Translations under genes and position numbers: made by a program
Notes under the pieces: generated by a model
What the model saw: only the letters and a program-made list of their open reading frames with translations
The model's database searches: none
Told to the model about the DNA's origin: nothing
Assembly (NCBI GenBank): GCA_026706485.1
Contig: JAPOYR010000007.1
Span: 1-64,000, forward strand
Length of the DNA: 64,000 bases
Reading direction: 5' to 3'
Source: Chloroflexota bacterium
Lineage (GTDB): Bacteria; Chloroflexota; UBA11872
Part shown: one piece after another, positions 32,700 to 42,838 of the stretch
Layout: every line of letters begins with the position of its first letter
How positions within the stretch are numbered: position 1 is the stretch's first letter

Positions 32700-33352
32700 G
32701 GTGCGGCAAGTCTATCAACAGGGGGTGGCTCGACCCCCTGCGGAGAGTCATTGGCCCAGGCCCGCCGGGCCATTTGCCCTGCGGCCACGAAGATCGCAAG
32801 GTCGGCGGCTGCGTGCATGACGATGGCCGGAACGATGGACCAGTAGTACGCCGTCATGATGCCGAACATCGCCCCGCCTAGAGTTCCGAGGACCAAAAAC
32901 GAAACCGGAAACCGCGCCAGCGCGTGGTGCACGCCGAATACGACCGACGTGATCGCGATGGCCCAGGGCATGCCCACAAAATTGGCCAAACCGAACAGCG
33001 CGGCGCCGCGGAAGAACAGCTCCTCGGCGACCGGGTTCAGCACGACGAAGAACGGCAGCTCCAGCGCCAAGGCGGACCGGTCGGGGGCGGTCCGGGGCCG
33101 CCACAGCCAGCGGCGGTAGGCGAGCGACACCAATCCGGCGCCGACGGCCAGAAGGGCGATGAGCAGCCAGTCGCGCAAGTAGAAGTCGAATCGCAACCCG
33201 ATTGCCAGCGGGTCGATGCCGGCCACGGCGATCCAGATCAGCGGTGCGGCGATCAGCAGCACGATGCGCGTCGGCACGTCCCAGCGCATCCAGGCCCAGG
33301 CGTCGCGCCAACCGCGCCGCGCGACGAGGGGACCGCTGGTTGCAGAAGTCAT
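32690..33352 (-). CDS. CPBP-family intramembrane metalloprotease
   Basis: 220 residues from ATG 33352. Several membrane segments (for example IVLLIAAPLIWIAVAGI and LLIALLAVGAGLVSLAY) and the CPBP/Rce1 motifs: EELFFRG, FGVHHAL, and a final HAAADLAIF. The family has glutamate-type intramembrane protease activity, or in some members acts in bacteriocin immunity and protein maturation. The stop codon TAG is formed by nucleotides of the tRNA-Arg gene, so the two genes overlap by 10 nt and are probably processed from one transcript. Confidence 0.88.
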   Translation of the reverse strand: MTSATSGPLVARRGWRDAWAWMRWDVPTRIVLLIAAPLIWIAVAGIDPLAIGLRFDFYLRDWLLIALLAVGAGLVSLAYRRWLWRPRTAPDRSALALELPFFVVLNPVAEELFFRGAALFGLANFVGMPWAIAITSVVFGVHHALARFPVSFLVLGTLGGAMFGIMTAYYWSIVPAIVMHAAADLAIFVAAGQMARRAWANDSPQGVEPPPVDRLAAPTP

Positions 33353-33446
33353 TGACCGTTCAACTCCATCACGGCAATTCGCATATCCGCCTGGTACATC
33401 TTGCCAGCGGCACACGTCCAACGCGCCGCGACCCCGCGCCGGACTT

Positions 33447-34472
33447 CTAGGGCCGATAGGCCTCGGAAGTGGCCAGTCGCCGGCCGTACTGGCGGTCGTA
33501 GTACTGCTGAACCTCCCCGGACACGATCGGCTCCCACCAGTCGCGGTGCTCGACGTACCAATCCACCGTGAGGTTCAGCGCCGAGGCAAAGTCGTGCTCG
33601 GGCTGCCAGCCGAGGCCGCGCAGGCGCGAGGCGTCCATGATGTAGTCCCAGTCGTGCCCCGGCCGGTCCTCCACGAACCGGATCAGCGATTCCGGCCGGT
33701 CCAGCCGCTCCAGAATCGCTTTGACGACGGTGAGGTTGTCCCGATTGTTGCCGGCGGCCACGTTGTACACCGTGCCAACCTCACCCCGTTCCAACACGCT
33801 GAGGACGGCGCGGGAGTGGTCGTCCACGTGCAGCCGGTCCCGGCGCTGCTCGCCCCGGCCGTAGACCGGCAGCGGCTTGTCGAGTAAGGCGTTGATGGTA
33901 AACAGCGGCACGGCCTTCTCGGGGTGCTGCCAGCCGCCGATGGTGTTCGCGCCGCGCGTGATGCACACCGGCAGGCCGTAGGTGGCGTGCAGCGCCAGCA
34001 CCTGCAAGTCGCCGCCGGCCTTGCTGGCCGAATAGGGACTGCGCGGCCGCAGCAGGTCGTCCTCGTAGAACGCCTGGCCGTGGCTTTCGCCGTAGACCTC
34101 GTCGGTGCTCACGTGCACGATGCGCTCGACGCCGGCGTCGCCGGCCGCGCTCATCAGGACGAAGGTCCCGGTCACGTTGGTGCGCAGGAACGCTTGGGCG
34201 TCCTGCAACGAACGGTCCACGTGCGTCTCGGCGGCGAAGTTCACCAGCCAGCGCGCCCCGGCGAGGACCGAGGCCGCGGCCTCGGGGTCGGCGATGTCGC
34301 CCGCGATGAACTCGGCGTCAACGCCCGCCAGGCGCGCCCGGTCGCCCGCATAGGTGAGCTTGTCCAGCACGCGCAGCCGCCACTCCGGGCGGGCGGCGGC
34401 GACATAGCGCGCGAAGTTCGCGCCGATGAATCCCGCGCCCCCGGCAATGACCAGGATCGGACCGTCTGCCAT
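33447..34472 (-). CDS. rfbB: dTDP-glucose 4,6-dehydratase
   Basis: 341-residue extended SDR enzyme that makes dTDP-4-keto-6-deoxyglucose, the branch point for rhamnose and other deoxysugars. Motifs: NAD-binding GGAGFIGANF, NFAAETHVDRSL, catalytic VSTDEVYG (with Asp-Glu) and YSASKAGGD (Tyr-Lys), RGANTIGGWQHPEKAVP, and C-terminal RPGHDWDY. In most RmlB proteins the segment reads TNNYGPYQFPEKLIP; here GANTIGGWQHPEKAVP differs, so substrate range may vary. rmlA, C and D are not adjacent. Confidence 0.88.
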   Translation of the reverse strand: MADGPILVIAGGAGFIGANFARYVAAARPEWRLRVLDKLTYAGDRARLAGVDAEFIAGDIADPEAAASVLAGARWLVNFAAETHVDRSLQDAQAFLRTNVTGTFVLMSAAGDAGVERIVHVSTDEVYGESHGQAFYEDDLLRPRSPYSASKAGGDLQVLALHATYGLPVCITRGANTIGGWQHPEKAVPLFTINALLDKPLPVYGRGEQRRDRLHVDDHSRAVLSVLERGEVGTVYNVAAGNNRDNLTVVKAILERLDRPESLIRFVEDRPGHDWDYIMDASRLRGLGWQPEHDFASALNLTVDWYVEHRDWWEPIVSGEVQQYYDRQYGRRLATSEAYRP

Positions 34473-34530
34473 GCGGCATTCTAGCGGCGGCGGCCCGTGG
34501 GCCCGCCACGCATGGGCGCCGGCCGTGGGC

Positions 34531-34539
34531 TGCTAGGCT
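34531..34539 (+). promoter_or_regulatory. Candidate extended -10 element of the nucleoside phosphorylase gene
   Basis: TGCTAGGCT lies 32 nt before ATG 34572, in the 99-nt gap between divergent genes. Same form as before nrdR. Confidence 0.4.
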
Positions 34540-34571
34540 CGTTTTCCGCCCCCTCAACGCCACGACTCCGC

Positions 34572-35366
34572 ATGCCATCCACCTCGCCCCTCGACTGGCT
34601 CGACGCGTTCGGCGACGACGAGCCGGTCATCGATCCCGGCCGCCATATGCGCGAGATGGCTGAGCGCGCCGGGGAGGCTGAGCGCGCCGCCAGCGCCCCG
34701 CTGGTGCTTGCCTCGTTCATGCCGCCGACCGTTGAGGTCATTGCGGAAACGATTGGGGCGCGGTCCGCATGGCGTGGCGTGCGCGTCGGCGAGCTGGATG
34801 GGACGCGGGCGGCAGTCGCCAAGCTGTCCGCGGGGGCGTCGTGGACGGTGATGACGCTCGAAGAGTTGATCGCGGGCGGTGCGCGGACGATTCTCATCGG
34901 CGGCGCGGTGGGCAGCTTGCAGCCGCACATCCACATTGGCCACCACGTGGTCCCCACCGGCGCGCGGCGCGAGGAGGGCACCTCGTTTCACTATGCCGGG
35001 CCGGAGCATGCGGCCGCCGCTTCAGGCCCCGCCACGCGGGCGCTGCTGGAGGCCACCCGCGAAGGCTCGCGGCCGGCTCACGAGGGCCGCGTCTGGACCA
35101 CCGACGCGCCCTACCGCGAGTTTCGCGGCAAGGTGGCGCGCTACGCCGCCGAAGGCGACCTGGGCGTCGAGATGGAATCCTCCGCGGCGATGACGCTGGC
35201 CGCCGTGCGGGGCGTCGACATTGGGCTCATCCTCACCGTCAGCGACCATGTGTTCGATCCCGGCTGGGGCAACATCTTCGGAACGGACGAGTACGCGGCC
35301 AACTGCGCGGACCTGGCGCAAATCATGCTGACGGCGGCCCGCAAGCTCGTCGCCGCCGAGGCGTAG
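34572..35366 (+). CDS. Nucleoside phosphorylase family protein (PNP/UDP type)
   Basis: 264 residues from ATG 34572. Fits the phosphorylase I fold: LIGGAVGSLQPHIHIGHHVVPT for the phosphate/ribose side, GVEMESSAAMTLAAVRG with the ribose-binding Met-Glu pair, and LILTVSDHVFDPGW with the base-binding Ser-Asp. Purine or uridine specificity cannot be read directly. The stop is 1 nt before the next gene, so it forms an operon with the HpcH/HpaI aldolase-like protein. Confidence 0.85.
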   Translation: MPSTSPLDWLDAFGDDEPVIDPGRHMREMAERAGEAERAASAPLVLASFMPPTVEVIAETIGARSAWRGVRVGELDGTRAAVAKLSAGASWTVMTLEELIAGGARTILIGGAVGSLQPHIHIGHHVVPTGARREEGTSFHYAGPEHAAAASGPATRALLEATREGSRPAHEGRVWTTDAPYREFRGKVARYAAEGDLGVEMESSAAMTLAAVRGVDIGLILTVSDHVFDPGWGNIFGTDEYAANCADLAQIMLTAARKLVAAEA

Positions 35367-35367
35367 G

Positions 35368-36297
35368 ATGTCGGCGACAGAGCCCGCTTTGGTGAAAGGA
35401 GTGCGCGTGACTCGCGTCAACCGTTGCATCGAGCTGCTTGAGTCCGGCCAGCCGATCTACATGGACGGCGTGCCCGAGCTGAGCTATGACGCCGGGCGCG
35501 AGCAGTCCGGCACTTGGGCGGACTACCTCACGGTCGAATTCGAGCACTTTCCGCTCAATACCGTTGGTCTAGCCGCCTTCATGCGCGGCCTGCGCGATGC
35601 GGGGCCGACGCGCAGCGGCCATCCCACGCCGACGGTGATTTGCACGCTCCCGGCCCACGGCGCATCCGCAGCGGAGATCCACGCCAACGCGTGGCAGATT
35701 CGGCACATCCTCACCGCGGGTGTTCACGGGCTGCTGCTGTGCCACGCGCGGGACCCGGCGGCCGTGCGCGCGTTCGTGGAGGCCTGTCGCTTTCCGTTTC
35801 AGACCATCGGCGTCGGGTCGGGCCTGGGTGAGGGCACCCGCGGCGCGGGCGGGCAGTCGGCCGCGGCCGAGATCTGGAGGCTCGACCCTGAGGCATACCT
35901 GCGCGTCGCCGATCCATGGCCCCTCAACCCGCATGGGGAGCTGCTGCTCGGACTCAAGATCGAGGACCGCCACGCTTTGCAACGCGCACGTGAGACGACC
36001 GCCGTGCCCGGGGTCGGATTCGCCGAGTGGGGTCCGGGCGACATGGCCATGTCGTTCGGCCATGCCTCGCGGCACGATCCGCCCTACCCGCCCGAGATGG
36101 ACGCCGCCCGCACGGCCGTTCGCGCCGCCTGCGCCGCGGCGGGCCTCCCGTTCCTGTGCAGCTGGGCGGACCCGGCCATGACGATGGAAGAGCAGGTGCG
36201 GCATCTCATCGACGAGGTTGGCGCCCTTATCATCGGCGGTGGCGAGGCCCACGCGGCCTTCGGGCGGGGCTATACCCAGCGCGCGATGCCGGTGTAG
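35368..36297 (+). CDS. HpcH/HpaI aldolase/citrate lyase family protein
   Basis: 309 residues. Resembles class II pyruvate aldolases of the HpcH/HpaI family: YLTVEFEHFPLN near the start, HILTAGVHGLLLCHARDPAAVRAFVEACRF in mid-barrel, GLKIEDRHAL with the metal-binding Glu-Asp, and FAEWGPGDMAMSFG. Such enzymes cleave or form 2-keto-hydroxy acids. The family's usual catalytic arginine is not certain, so activity may differ. Directly coupled to the phosphorylase gene (1-nt gap). Confidence 0.83.
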   Translation: MSATEPALVKGVRVTRVNRCIELLESGQPIYMDGVPELSYDAGREQSGTWADYLTVEFEHFPLNTVGLAAFMRGLRDAGPTRSGHPTPTVICTLPAHGASAAEIHANAWQIRHILTAGVHGLLLCHARDPAAVRAFVEACRFPFQTIGVGSGLGEGTRGAGGQSAAAEIWRLDPEAYLRVADPWPLNPHGELLLGLKIEDRHALQRARETTAVPGVGFAEWGPGDMAMSFGHASRHDPPYPPEMDAARTAVRAACAAAGLPFLCSWADPAMTMEEQVRHLIDEVGALIIGGGEAHAAFGRGYTQRAMPV

Positions 36298-36670
36298 ATC
36301 GACCGTAATTGAATAACGGCGCCTCGGCCTGCGAGTGGACTGCGGAATGCCCACCGAATTGTCATTCCGAAACGAAGTGAGGAATCTAAGGACGCTGTGC
36401 ATGCTTCCCGCCCCTTAGATTCCTCGCCTGCGGCTCGGAATGACAGGGAGGCCATCTCCCGTCCTCGGAGTGTCCGCCCGGTCGTCATGAGCACCCACTT
36501 GTCAGTTCGAAGCGCAGCGAGAAATCTGCGACCGCTGCCACAAGCGATGCCTATCGTCCGAGCAAAACTCGGACGAGCAAGAATCCTCTTGGCCGCTCGG
36601 CATCATGCCCCGATCATGGTGAAGGAACCCCCGATCGCCGGGACTGCGGCGGACAGAAACAGGTTGCACG
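36298..36670. repeat. Intergenic family D repeats
   Basis: No gene is supported. A large inverted repeat occupies 36360-36449: GTCATTCCGA...GAGGAATCTAAG on one arm and CTTAGATTCCTCGC...TCGGAATGACAGG on the other. A third related fragment lies near 36500-36530 (GTCAGTTCGAAGCGCAGCGA). The rest of the gap holds nothing recognisable. Confidence 0.75.
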
Positions 36671-37246
36671 ATGGGCGATGAAGTAGTGCTGGCGGGAATC
36701 GCCGGAAGCTTGCGCCGCGGCTCGTTCAACGCGGCGCTGTTGCGCGAGGCCCAGGCTCTGGCGCCCGCCGATACGCGCCTTGACATCGTGGACCTGGCGT
36801 CGCTTCCGCTCTACAACCGCGACCTCGAGGACGACGGCCTCCCCGCGCCGGTCGCGGAGTTCCGCCAGGCCCTTGCCGCCGCCGACGGCCTGGTGGTCGC
36901 GACGCCGGAATACAACTACTCCATCCCCGGCGTGCTCAAGAACGCCATCGACTGGGCCTCGCGGGGGCCCGACTCGCCGCTGGACGGGAAGCCCATGGCC
37001 ATTATGGGCGCGGGCGGCCGCTTCGGTACGGTGCGGGCGCAGATGCACCTGCGCGAGATCGCGCTGCACAACAGCATGCGGGTGATGATCGACCCGGAGG
37101 TGTTCGTGGCCGGCGCCTGGGGCGCGTTCGACGACCAGGGCCAGCTCACCGACGAACGCCTACGCGAGCGCGTCCGGCAGCTCATGGCGGCGTTTCGCGA
37201 GTTCGTCCGCTACGTCCCCGGCGACCCCACGCTGCGCTGGGCGTGA
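36671..37246 (+). CDS. NADPH-dependent FMN reductase
   Basis: 191-residue flavodoxin-like protein. GIAGSLRRGSFNAALL binds the FMN phosphate, TPEYNYSIPGVLKNAIDW is the family signature, and MAIMGAGGRFGTVRAQMHLRE is a second flavin-contact block. Members reduce FMN, quinones, azo compounds or chromate. ATG start at 36671. It precedes the isocitrate dehydrogenase gene by 77 nt with its own gap, so joint regulation is unclear. Confidence 0.88.
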   Translation: MGDEVVLAGIAGSLRRGSFNAALLREAQALAPADTRLDIVDLASLPLYNRDLEDDGLPAPVAEFRQALAAADGLVVATPEYNYSIPGVLKNAIDWASRGPDSPLDGKPMAIMGAGGRFGTVRAQMHLREIALHNSMRVMIDPEVFVAGAWGAFDDQGQLTDERLRERVRQLMAAFREFVRYVPGDPTLRWA

Positions 37247-37287
37247 GCGGGGTGACCCGAGCCGGAGACGCCCGGTGACGGCGGCGA

Positions 37288-37293
37288 TATGCT
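37288..37293 (+). promoter_or_regulatory. Candidate -10 element of icd
   Basis: TATGCT, followed by AGGCGCC, lies 30 nt before the icd ATG. GCAGGAGA at 37311-37318 is a good ribosome-binding site. Confidence 0.4.
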
Positions 37294-37323
37294 AGGCGCC
37301 GTTGCCTGGCGCAGGAGACCCGA

Positions 37324-38775
37324 ATGACGGACAAGACCCCGATCACCGTGGCCTATGGCGACGGCATCGGACCCGAGATCATGCCGGCGGTCATGCACAT
37401 TCTCGAGACTGCCGGGGCGCGCATCGAGCCCGAAGTCATCGAGATCGGCGAAAGGGTCTACCAGCGCGGTATCACCACCGGCATCGACGACGCTGCGTGG
37501 GAGTCCATCCGGCGCACGCGCGTCTTCCTCAAGGCGCCCATCACCACACCGCAGGGCGGCGGATTCAAGAGCCTCAACGTCACCACGCGCGTCGCGCTCG
37601 GCCTCTTCGCCAACGTGCGGCCCGCCGCCACGTTCCATCCCTACATTCAGACCAAGCACCACCCCGACATGAACGTAGTGCTGATCCGCGAGAACGAGGA
37701 AGACCTCTACGCCGGCATCGAATACCGCCAGTCCGCCGACGTGATGCAGTCGCTCAAGCTCATCTCCCGCCCGGGCAGCGAGCGCATCATTCGCTACGCC
37801 TTCGAGTACGCCCGCCATCACGGGCGGTCCAAGGTCACCGCCTTCGCCAAGGACAACATCATGAAGCTGTCGGACGGCCTCTTTCATGAGGTCTTCGACG
37901 AGATCGCGGCGGAGTATCCGGACATCGAAGCCGAGTACTGGATCGTGGACATCGGCGCGGCGAAGCTGGCCGACACGCCGGAGATGTTCGACGTGGTGGT
38001 GCTGCCGAACCTCTACGGCGACATCCTGTCGGACGTGGCGGCGCAGATCGCCGGCTCGGTGGGACTTGCCGGAGCCGCCAATATCGGCGAGAACGCGGCA
38101 ATGTTCGAGGCCATCCATGGGTCCGCGCCGCGCCGCGCGGGGCAGAACCTGGCCAATCCGTCGGGCCTGCTTAACGCCGCGGTGCTGATGCTGGATCACA
38201 TCGGCCAAGCCGAGGTGGCCGGCCGCGTGCAGAACGCCTGGCTGCGAACCCTGGAAGACGGCATCCACACCTACGACATCCACACGCCGGAATACAGCAA
38301 GGCCAAGGTCGGCACGCGGGAGTTCGGACAGGCCGTGGCCGACCGCATCGGTGAATTGCCCCAGACGTTGCCCGTCGCCGTGTACGGAGTTGGCGGCCGA
38401 ACCCCGGTGCACCCGGCGTCGGTGCCGAGCAGCAAACCTGCCAAGGAGACCGTGGGCGTGGATGTCTTCTTTGACTGGAACGGCACGGAGCCCGCGGGCC
38501 TTGCGCGCCGGCTAGAGGAGACCAATGGCGCGGGCTTGACCCTGCGGATGATCAGCAACCGGGGCGCCCAGGTCTGGCCCGAGAACGTGGCCGACGGGCT
38601 CTTGGTGGACCAGTGGCGCGCCAGGTTCATGGGCGACGACGGCGCGGCCGTCGACCATGGGCAGATCGTCGCGCTTCTAGGGCGCATCGCCGCGACGGGG
38701 CTGGATTTCACCAAAACCGAGCACTTGTGTACGTTTGACGGCGCGCGCGCATATTCCCTGGCGCAAGGCGAGTGA
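37324..38775 (+). CDS. icd: Isocitrate dehydrogenase (long, Thermus/Rickettsia-type)
   Basis: 483 residues. Converts isocitrate to 2-oxoglutarate in the TCA cycle. [13 protein letters not shown] at the start, substrate site [17 protein letters not shown], metal-binding region [21 protein letters not shown], and cofactor region [20 protein letters not shown]. The two arginines sit where E. coli Icd has Lys344-Tyr345 (KYAG), which suggests NADP use, but this is inference. A C-terminal domain of about 120 residues (from [14 protein letters not shown]) marks the longer type seen in Thermus, not E. coli-type Icd. Confidence 0.88.
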   Translation: MTDKTPITVAYGDGIGPEIMPAVMHILETAGARIEPEVIEIGERVYQRGITTGIDDAAWESIRRTRVFLKAPITTPQGGGFKSLNVTTRVALGLFANVRPAATFHPYIQTKHHPDMNVVLIRENEEDLYAGIEYRQSADVMQSLKLISRPGSERIIRYAFEYARHHGRSKVTAFAKDNIMKLSDGLFHEVFDEIAAEYPDIEAEYWIVDIGAAKLADTPEMFDVVVLPNLYGDILSDVAAQIAGSVGLAGAANIGENAAMFEAIHGSAPRRAGQNLANPSGLLNAAVLMLDHIGQAEVAGRVQNAWLRTLEDGIHTYDIHTPEYSKAKVGTREFGQAVADRIGELPQTLPVAVYGVGGRTPVHPASVPSSKPAKETVGVDVFFDWNGTEPAGLARRLEETNGAGLTLRMISNRGAQVWPENVADGLLVDQWRARFMGDDGAAVDHGQIVALLGRIAATGLDFTKTEHLCTFDGARAYSLAQGE

Positions 38776-38782
38776 CGGACCT

Positions 38783-39280
38783 ATGAGCAACGAATCCTCC
38801 GACCCGAAGGTCGGCATCCTGATGGGCAGCGCCTCCGACTGGGGCACGATGAAGTCCGCCGCCGACACCCTGAAAGACTTGGGCATTCCGCACGAGGCGC
38901 GGGTGCTCTCGGCTCATCGCACGCCGGCCGAGACGATGGAGTACGCCAGCTCGGCGGAGTCGCGCGGGCTGGGCGTGATCATCGCCGCCGCCGGCGGCGC
39001 AGCGCACCTGGCCGGTGTGGTGGCCGCGCATACCATGCTGCCCGTGATCGGCGTGCCCATGCAGGCGTGGTCGCTGGATGGCTTGGACTCGCTGCTCTCG
39101 ACGGTGCAGATGCCGCGCGGCATTCCCGTCGCCACGGTCGCCATCGGCAAGGCCGGCGCGGTCAACGCCGGGATCCTGGCCACGCAGATCCTCGCCACGG
39201 CCGATCCCGCGCTGCGCGAGACGCTGCGACAGCGGCGCGAGGCGCAGGCGGCGGAAATCCTCGAAGAAACGTTAGAGTAA
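38783..39280 (+). CDS. purE: N5-carboxyaminoimidazole ribonucleotide mutase
   Basis: 165 residues from ATG 38783. Purine synthesis enzyme: [20 protein letters not shown], the catalytic segment [32 protein letters not shown], and [18 protein letters not shown]. Begins 8 nt after icd. purK, the usual partner of class I PurE, is not in this window. Confidence 0.95.
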   Translation: MSNESSDPKVGILMGSASDWGTMKSAADTLKDLGIPHEARVLSAHRTPAETMEYASSAESRGLGVIIAAAGGAAHLAGVVAAHTMLPVIGVPMQAWSLDGLDSLLSTVQMPRGIPVATVAIGKAGAVNAGILATQILATADPALRETLRQRREAQAAEILEETLE

Positions 39281-39311
39281 GGGCGATTCGTCCTGCGTGG
39301 TGGTTGAGCCG

Positions 39312-40052
39312 ATGCCGCTGACCGACGCCCAAGTCGCCCAGTTCCGCGCCGACGGCTACCTCGTCGTGGAAGACGTCGTGCCTCTGGAGCACGTGGAAGC
39401 AATGCGCCGGCGCATCGACGCGGTGACCTCCCCCGCCGGCAGCGCCGACGCCGACCGCATGGGAGTGCAGCTCGAGCCCGACGCCCCCGCCGATGGCGCC
39501 TTGCCCCGCAAGCTGAACGAGCTGGCGCCGCATGACGTCGTGTTCGAGCGGCACGCCGAGTCGCCGGAGTTGCTGGAGATGGTGGGCCAGCTCATCGGCG
39601 AACCGTTGCGCCTGTACTCCGATCAGGCGTTCCTCAAGCCGCCGCGCCAGGGCAGCGCCAAGCCCCCGCACCAGGACAACGCCCACTTCGGCATAGACCC
39701 GGCCGACTGGGGCGTGACGGTGTGGTGCGCGCTGGACGACGCCACCGAGGCCAACGGCTGTATGCAGTACTTTGCGGGCTCGCACCTGGAGGGCGCCGTG
39801 CCGCACGTGTGGGAAGGCGGCACGACGCATCTGATACCGGAGCGCCTCGAGCTGCCCGCGCCCGTGCACGCGCCGGTGCGCGCCGGAGGCGTGATCTTCC
39901 ATCACCTGCTGACGTTCCACATGTCCGCTCCCAACACGAGCGACGCCTGGCGAAGGGCCTACGCCTGCCACTACATCCGCACGGATGCCAGCCACATGGA
40001 CGAGGAGCCGATCCAGGCCATGCTCGGCGAGGACCACCCGCTCAAGCGCTGA
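39312..40052 (+). CDS. Phytanoyl-CoA dioxygenase (PhyH) family protein
   Basis: 246 residues from ATG 39312; a GTG at 39297 is an alternative. Fe(II)/2-oxoglutarate oxygenase: [22 protein letters not shown] at the N-terminus, metal ligands HQD in [11 protein letters not shown], and the distal histidine in [32 protein letters not shown] is the typical family strand. Natural substrates of bacterial PhyH proteins are diverse, including osmolytes, lipids and natural products; none can be named here. Confidence 0.87.
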   Translation: MPLTDAQVAQFRADGYLVVEDVVPLEHVEAMRRRIDAVTSPAGSADADRMGVQLEPDAPADGALPRKLNELAPHDVVFERHAESPELLEMVGQLIGEPLRLYSDQAFLKPPRQGSAKPPHQDNAHFGIDPADWGVTVWCALDDATEANGCMQYFAGSHLEGAVPHVWEGGTTHLIPERLELPAPVHAPVRAGGVIFHHLLTFHMSAPNTSDAWRRAYACHYIRTDASHMDEEPIQAMLGEDHPLKR

Positions 40053-40327
40053 CGGGATCCAGGGGCATTCGGTGGCCCGCGCTGCGTGCAGCGTGGGAGG
40101 GGCCGGCCCCTCACCCTATCCCTCTCCCCGTGGGAGAGGGGACCGGACCGGCTGCGTGTGAGTCTCCCAGGTTGCACGCAGCCTGGGCCACCGGATAGGG
40201 GTTCCTGTAGGGGCGGCCCGTGTTGCCGCCCGGAGGGGCCAGAGATCCGCCACGGCCGGGGCGCGTTGACGCCCGCGCGCCGGACCGCCACCATCACCGC
40301 ACGCCGGCCGGCCGCGCGAGGTTCCCG
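40053..40327. repeat. Intergenic repeats before the CehA-like gene
   Basis: A long inverted arrangement occupies 40070-40196: GGTGGCCCGCGCTGCGTGCA ... CACGCAGCCTGGGCCACCGG (family F) enclosing a family A unit (40108-40147, CCCTCTCCCCGTGGGAGAGG). It is followed by a family E-like palindrome (40210-40231, GGGCGGCCC ... GCCGCCC). Confidence 0.75.
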
Positions 40328-42838
40328 ATGTCCGACTACGAGGCGCTGACGATTGCTCCCCTTTGCAATGCCGACGCCGGCTTGATCGGCGACGAGGGCC
40401 GTGAGTGGCTCGGCCGCCGGGACGTGCGCGGACTGCCCTTCGACATCGGCGACGCGGAGGGCTCGCTGGTGGCGTTGTTCGGTCCTGACGGCCACACCGA
40501 GCCGCAGCGCGTCGAAATTGGTCGGGCGGCCGTCACGCTCACCTTCGCGCACTCGCTGGCGTCGTCACGGCTCCCCGAAGGCGACCTGCCGGGCGATACG
40601 GTTGCCGTCTACCGGGTGCACTTCGCCGACGGCGAGACGCAGGATCTCCAGATTCGAGAGCGCTTCGAAATTGGAGTGACCGCGCACTCCACCGACTTGT
40701 TCCGGGTCGGCGCCCCGTTCCTGGCGCTTCCCCAAGCCGACCCGCCCGCCGCGCCGCGCGACGTGGTCGAGCGCGAGGGCATGGGCCGCGCGCTGACGGA
40801 CGTCGGCACGCCGCCGCTGCCCGCGTTCTCGCTGTTTCCCTGGCGCAACCCGCGGCCGGACGTTGAGATCGCGGCGGTCGAAGTGCGTCCCACCGAACGT
40901 GCCGTCGTCCTCTGCGGCGTGTGCGTGGGAATGGTCGATGAGGATCCGCTGCGCGCGGACGCGCGCCGGGCGGTCGTGGTCGAGCTGCCGCAGCCGGAGG
41001 ACGCCGACCGGCCCTTCGCCGTCGAGATTGCCGTCGACCGCGGCACCGCGACGCACGCGCACCCGCTGCCGCGCGACCCGGACGCCTTCTTGACCTCGGA
41101 CACGGCCGGCTGGGGCGAGGCGAAGAACCCGGGCAGCAGCCCCGCCTATAGCGAAATCGCGGCCACGCCGTCGGCAACCGTGCGCGTGGAGCTGGAGGGC
41201 GAGGAGCTGGGACAGGTGCGCTTTGGCGAGCTGACGGCGAAGGGCGAGCTGACGCCATCCGAGCGGCTCACCGTGCGGGCGTCCGAAACCGGTCGCGCCT
41301 GGGTGCACACGCGTGTCGTGGACGCGGCCACCGGACGCCCCGTGCCCTGCCGCATCCACTTCCGCTCGCCCGAGGGCGTGCCCTATCAGCCCCACGGCCA
41401 TCACGCTCACCTGAATGCTGAGCACGACACCTGGCACGTCGACGTGGGCGGCGACCTGCGGCTGGACCAGGCCACCTACGCCTACATCGACGGTCGCTGT
41501 CAGGGCTGGCTGCCCACCGGCCGCGTGCTGGTGGACGTGGCCCGCGGGTTCGAGTACGAGCCGTTTCGCGCTGCAATCGAGATCAAGCCCGGCCAGCGTG
41601 AGCTCGAGCTGAAGCTCGACCGCTGGACCGACATGAACGCCCAGGGCTGGTACAGCGGCGACACCCACGTCCACTTTCTGTCAGGCGATGGGGCTAACGT
41701 CGAAGCCGCCGGCGAAGACCTGAATGTGGTCAATGTCTTGCAGTCGCAGTGGGGCTCGCTCTTCACCAACACCGAGGACTTCATCGGCCGGCCGCGCGTG
41801 TCCGACGACGGCCGCACCATCGTCTACGTCTCGCAGGAGAACCGGCAGCACTTCCTGGGTCACCTCACGCTGCTGGGGCTTACGGACCCGGTGATGCCCT
41901 GGTGCTCCGATGGGCCGACGGAAGCGGAGCCGGGCGGATCGATGGAGACCACCCTGTCCCACTGGGCCGACGCCTGCCATGCGCAGGGGGGCACGGTGGT
42001 GATCCCGCATTTGCCGTTTCCCAACGGCGAGCCGGCCGCCCTGATCGCCACGGGGCGCGCCGACGCGGTGGAGATGCTGACGCAAGGGCCCTTCGCGCAC
42101 ACCGAGTACTACCGCTATCTCAACGGCGGCTACCGCCTGCCGCTGGTCGGGGGCACGGACAAGATGTCGTCCGAGGTGCCGGTCGGGTTGTATCGCACCT
42201 ACGTGCGGCTCCCGTCCGACGAGCCGTTCAGCTATGAGTCGTGGTGCGCGAACATGGCGGCGGGGCGCACGTTCCTCAGCGGGGGGCCGATCATCACTTT
42301 GCGCGTGGACGGCCATGAGCCCGGCGACACGCTGCATCTGGACGCGAACGGCGGCAGCGTCACGGTGGAGGCGTCGGTCGAGTCGATTCTGCCGGTACAC
42401 AGCCTCCAGATCGTGCGGGAGGGGCAGGTGGTGGCCGAGGCGCAGGCGTCAGGCGGCGCACGGAAACTGCGGCTGTCCGAAACGCTTGAAGTCTCCGCGC
42501 CCACCTGGCTCACGGCGCGCTGCGGCGGGCCGTCCTACTTCGACGCCCCCGAGCACCATGACGTCTGGCACCGTCAGCGGTTCGCCCACACGTCGCCGGT
42601 CTACGTGGCCGACGGTGACGCCGAGTGGTCCATGTGGAGCGACGCCACGGCGCAATACATGCTCACGCTGATCGACGGCAGCCTGGACTACATTCGCCAC
42701 CGCAGCACCCAATATCCGGCCGGCCACGCCAGCCACCACCACGGCGAGGCCGATCACGTGGGATTTCTCGAACGCCCGTTCCACGAGGCCCGCGAGGCCA
42801 TCCACCGGCGGATGCACGCGCTCGGCATTCCGCACTAA
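40328..42838 (+). CDS. CehA/McbA-like metallohydrolase (PHP-type) with beta-sandwich N-terminus
   Basis: 836 residues from ATG 40328. The first half (to about 430) is beta-rich, with no signal peptide. The C-terminal half is a PHP-like domain: metal-binding GWYSGDTHVHFLSGDG, VVIPHLPFPNGEPAA, and LVGGTDKMSSEVPVGLYRTY. CehA carbaryl hydrolase and related proteins hydrolyse esters and carbamates, while relatives of this size in environmental genomes often sit with sugar-active genes. The tail is His-rich (HASHHHGEADH). The neighbouring PhyH gene suggests joint use in catabolism, unproven. Confidence 0.83.
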   Translation: MSDYEALTIAPLCNADAGLIGDEGREWLGRRDVRGLPFDIGDAEGSLVALFGPDGHTEPQRVEIGRAAVTLTFAHSLASSRLPEGDLPGDTVAVYRVHFADGETQDLQIRERFEIGVTAHSTDLFRVGAPFLALPQADPPAAPRDVVEREGMGRALTDVGTPPLPAFSLFPWRNPRPDVEIAAVEVRPTERAVVLCGVCVGMVDEDPLRADARRAVVVELPQPEDADRPFAVEIAVDRGTATHAHPLPRDPDAFLTSDTAGWGEAKNPGSSPAYSEIAATPSATVRVELEGEELGQVRFGELTAKGELTPSERLTVRASETGRAWVHTRVVDAATGRPVPCRIHFRSPEGVPYQPHGHHAHLNAEHDTWHVDVGGDLRLDQATYAYIDGRCQGWLPTGRVLVDVARGFEYEPFRAAIEIKPGQRELELKLDRWTDMNAQGWYSGDTHVHFLSGDGANVEAAGEDLNVVNVLQSQWGSLFTNTEDFIGRPRVSDDGRTIVYVSQENRQHFLGHLTLLGLTDPVMPWCSDGPTEAEPGGSMETTLSHWADACHAQGGTVVIPHLPFPNGEPAALIATGRADAVEMLTQGPFAHTEYYRYLNGGYRLPLVGGTDKMSSEVPVGLYRTYVRLPSDEPFSYESWCANMAAGRTFLSGGPIITLRVDGHEPGDTLHLDANGGSVTVEASVESILPVHSLQIVREGQVVAEAQASGGARKLRLSETLEVSAPTWLTARCGGPSYFDAPEHHDVWHRQRFAHTSPVYVADGDAEWSMWSDATAQYMLTLIDGSLDYIRHRSTQYPAGHASHHHGEADHVGFLERPFHEAREAIHRRMHALGIPH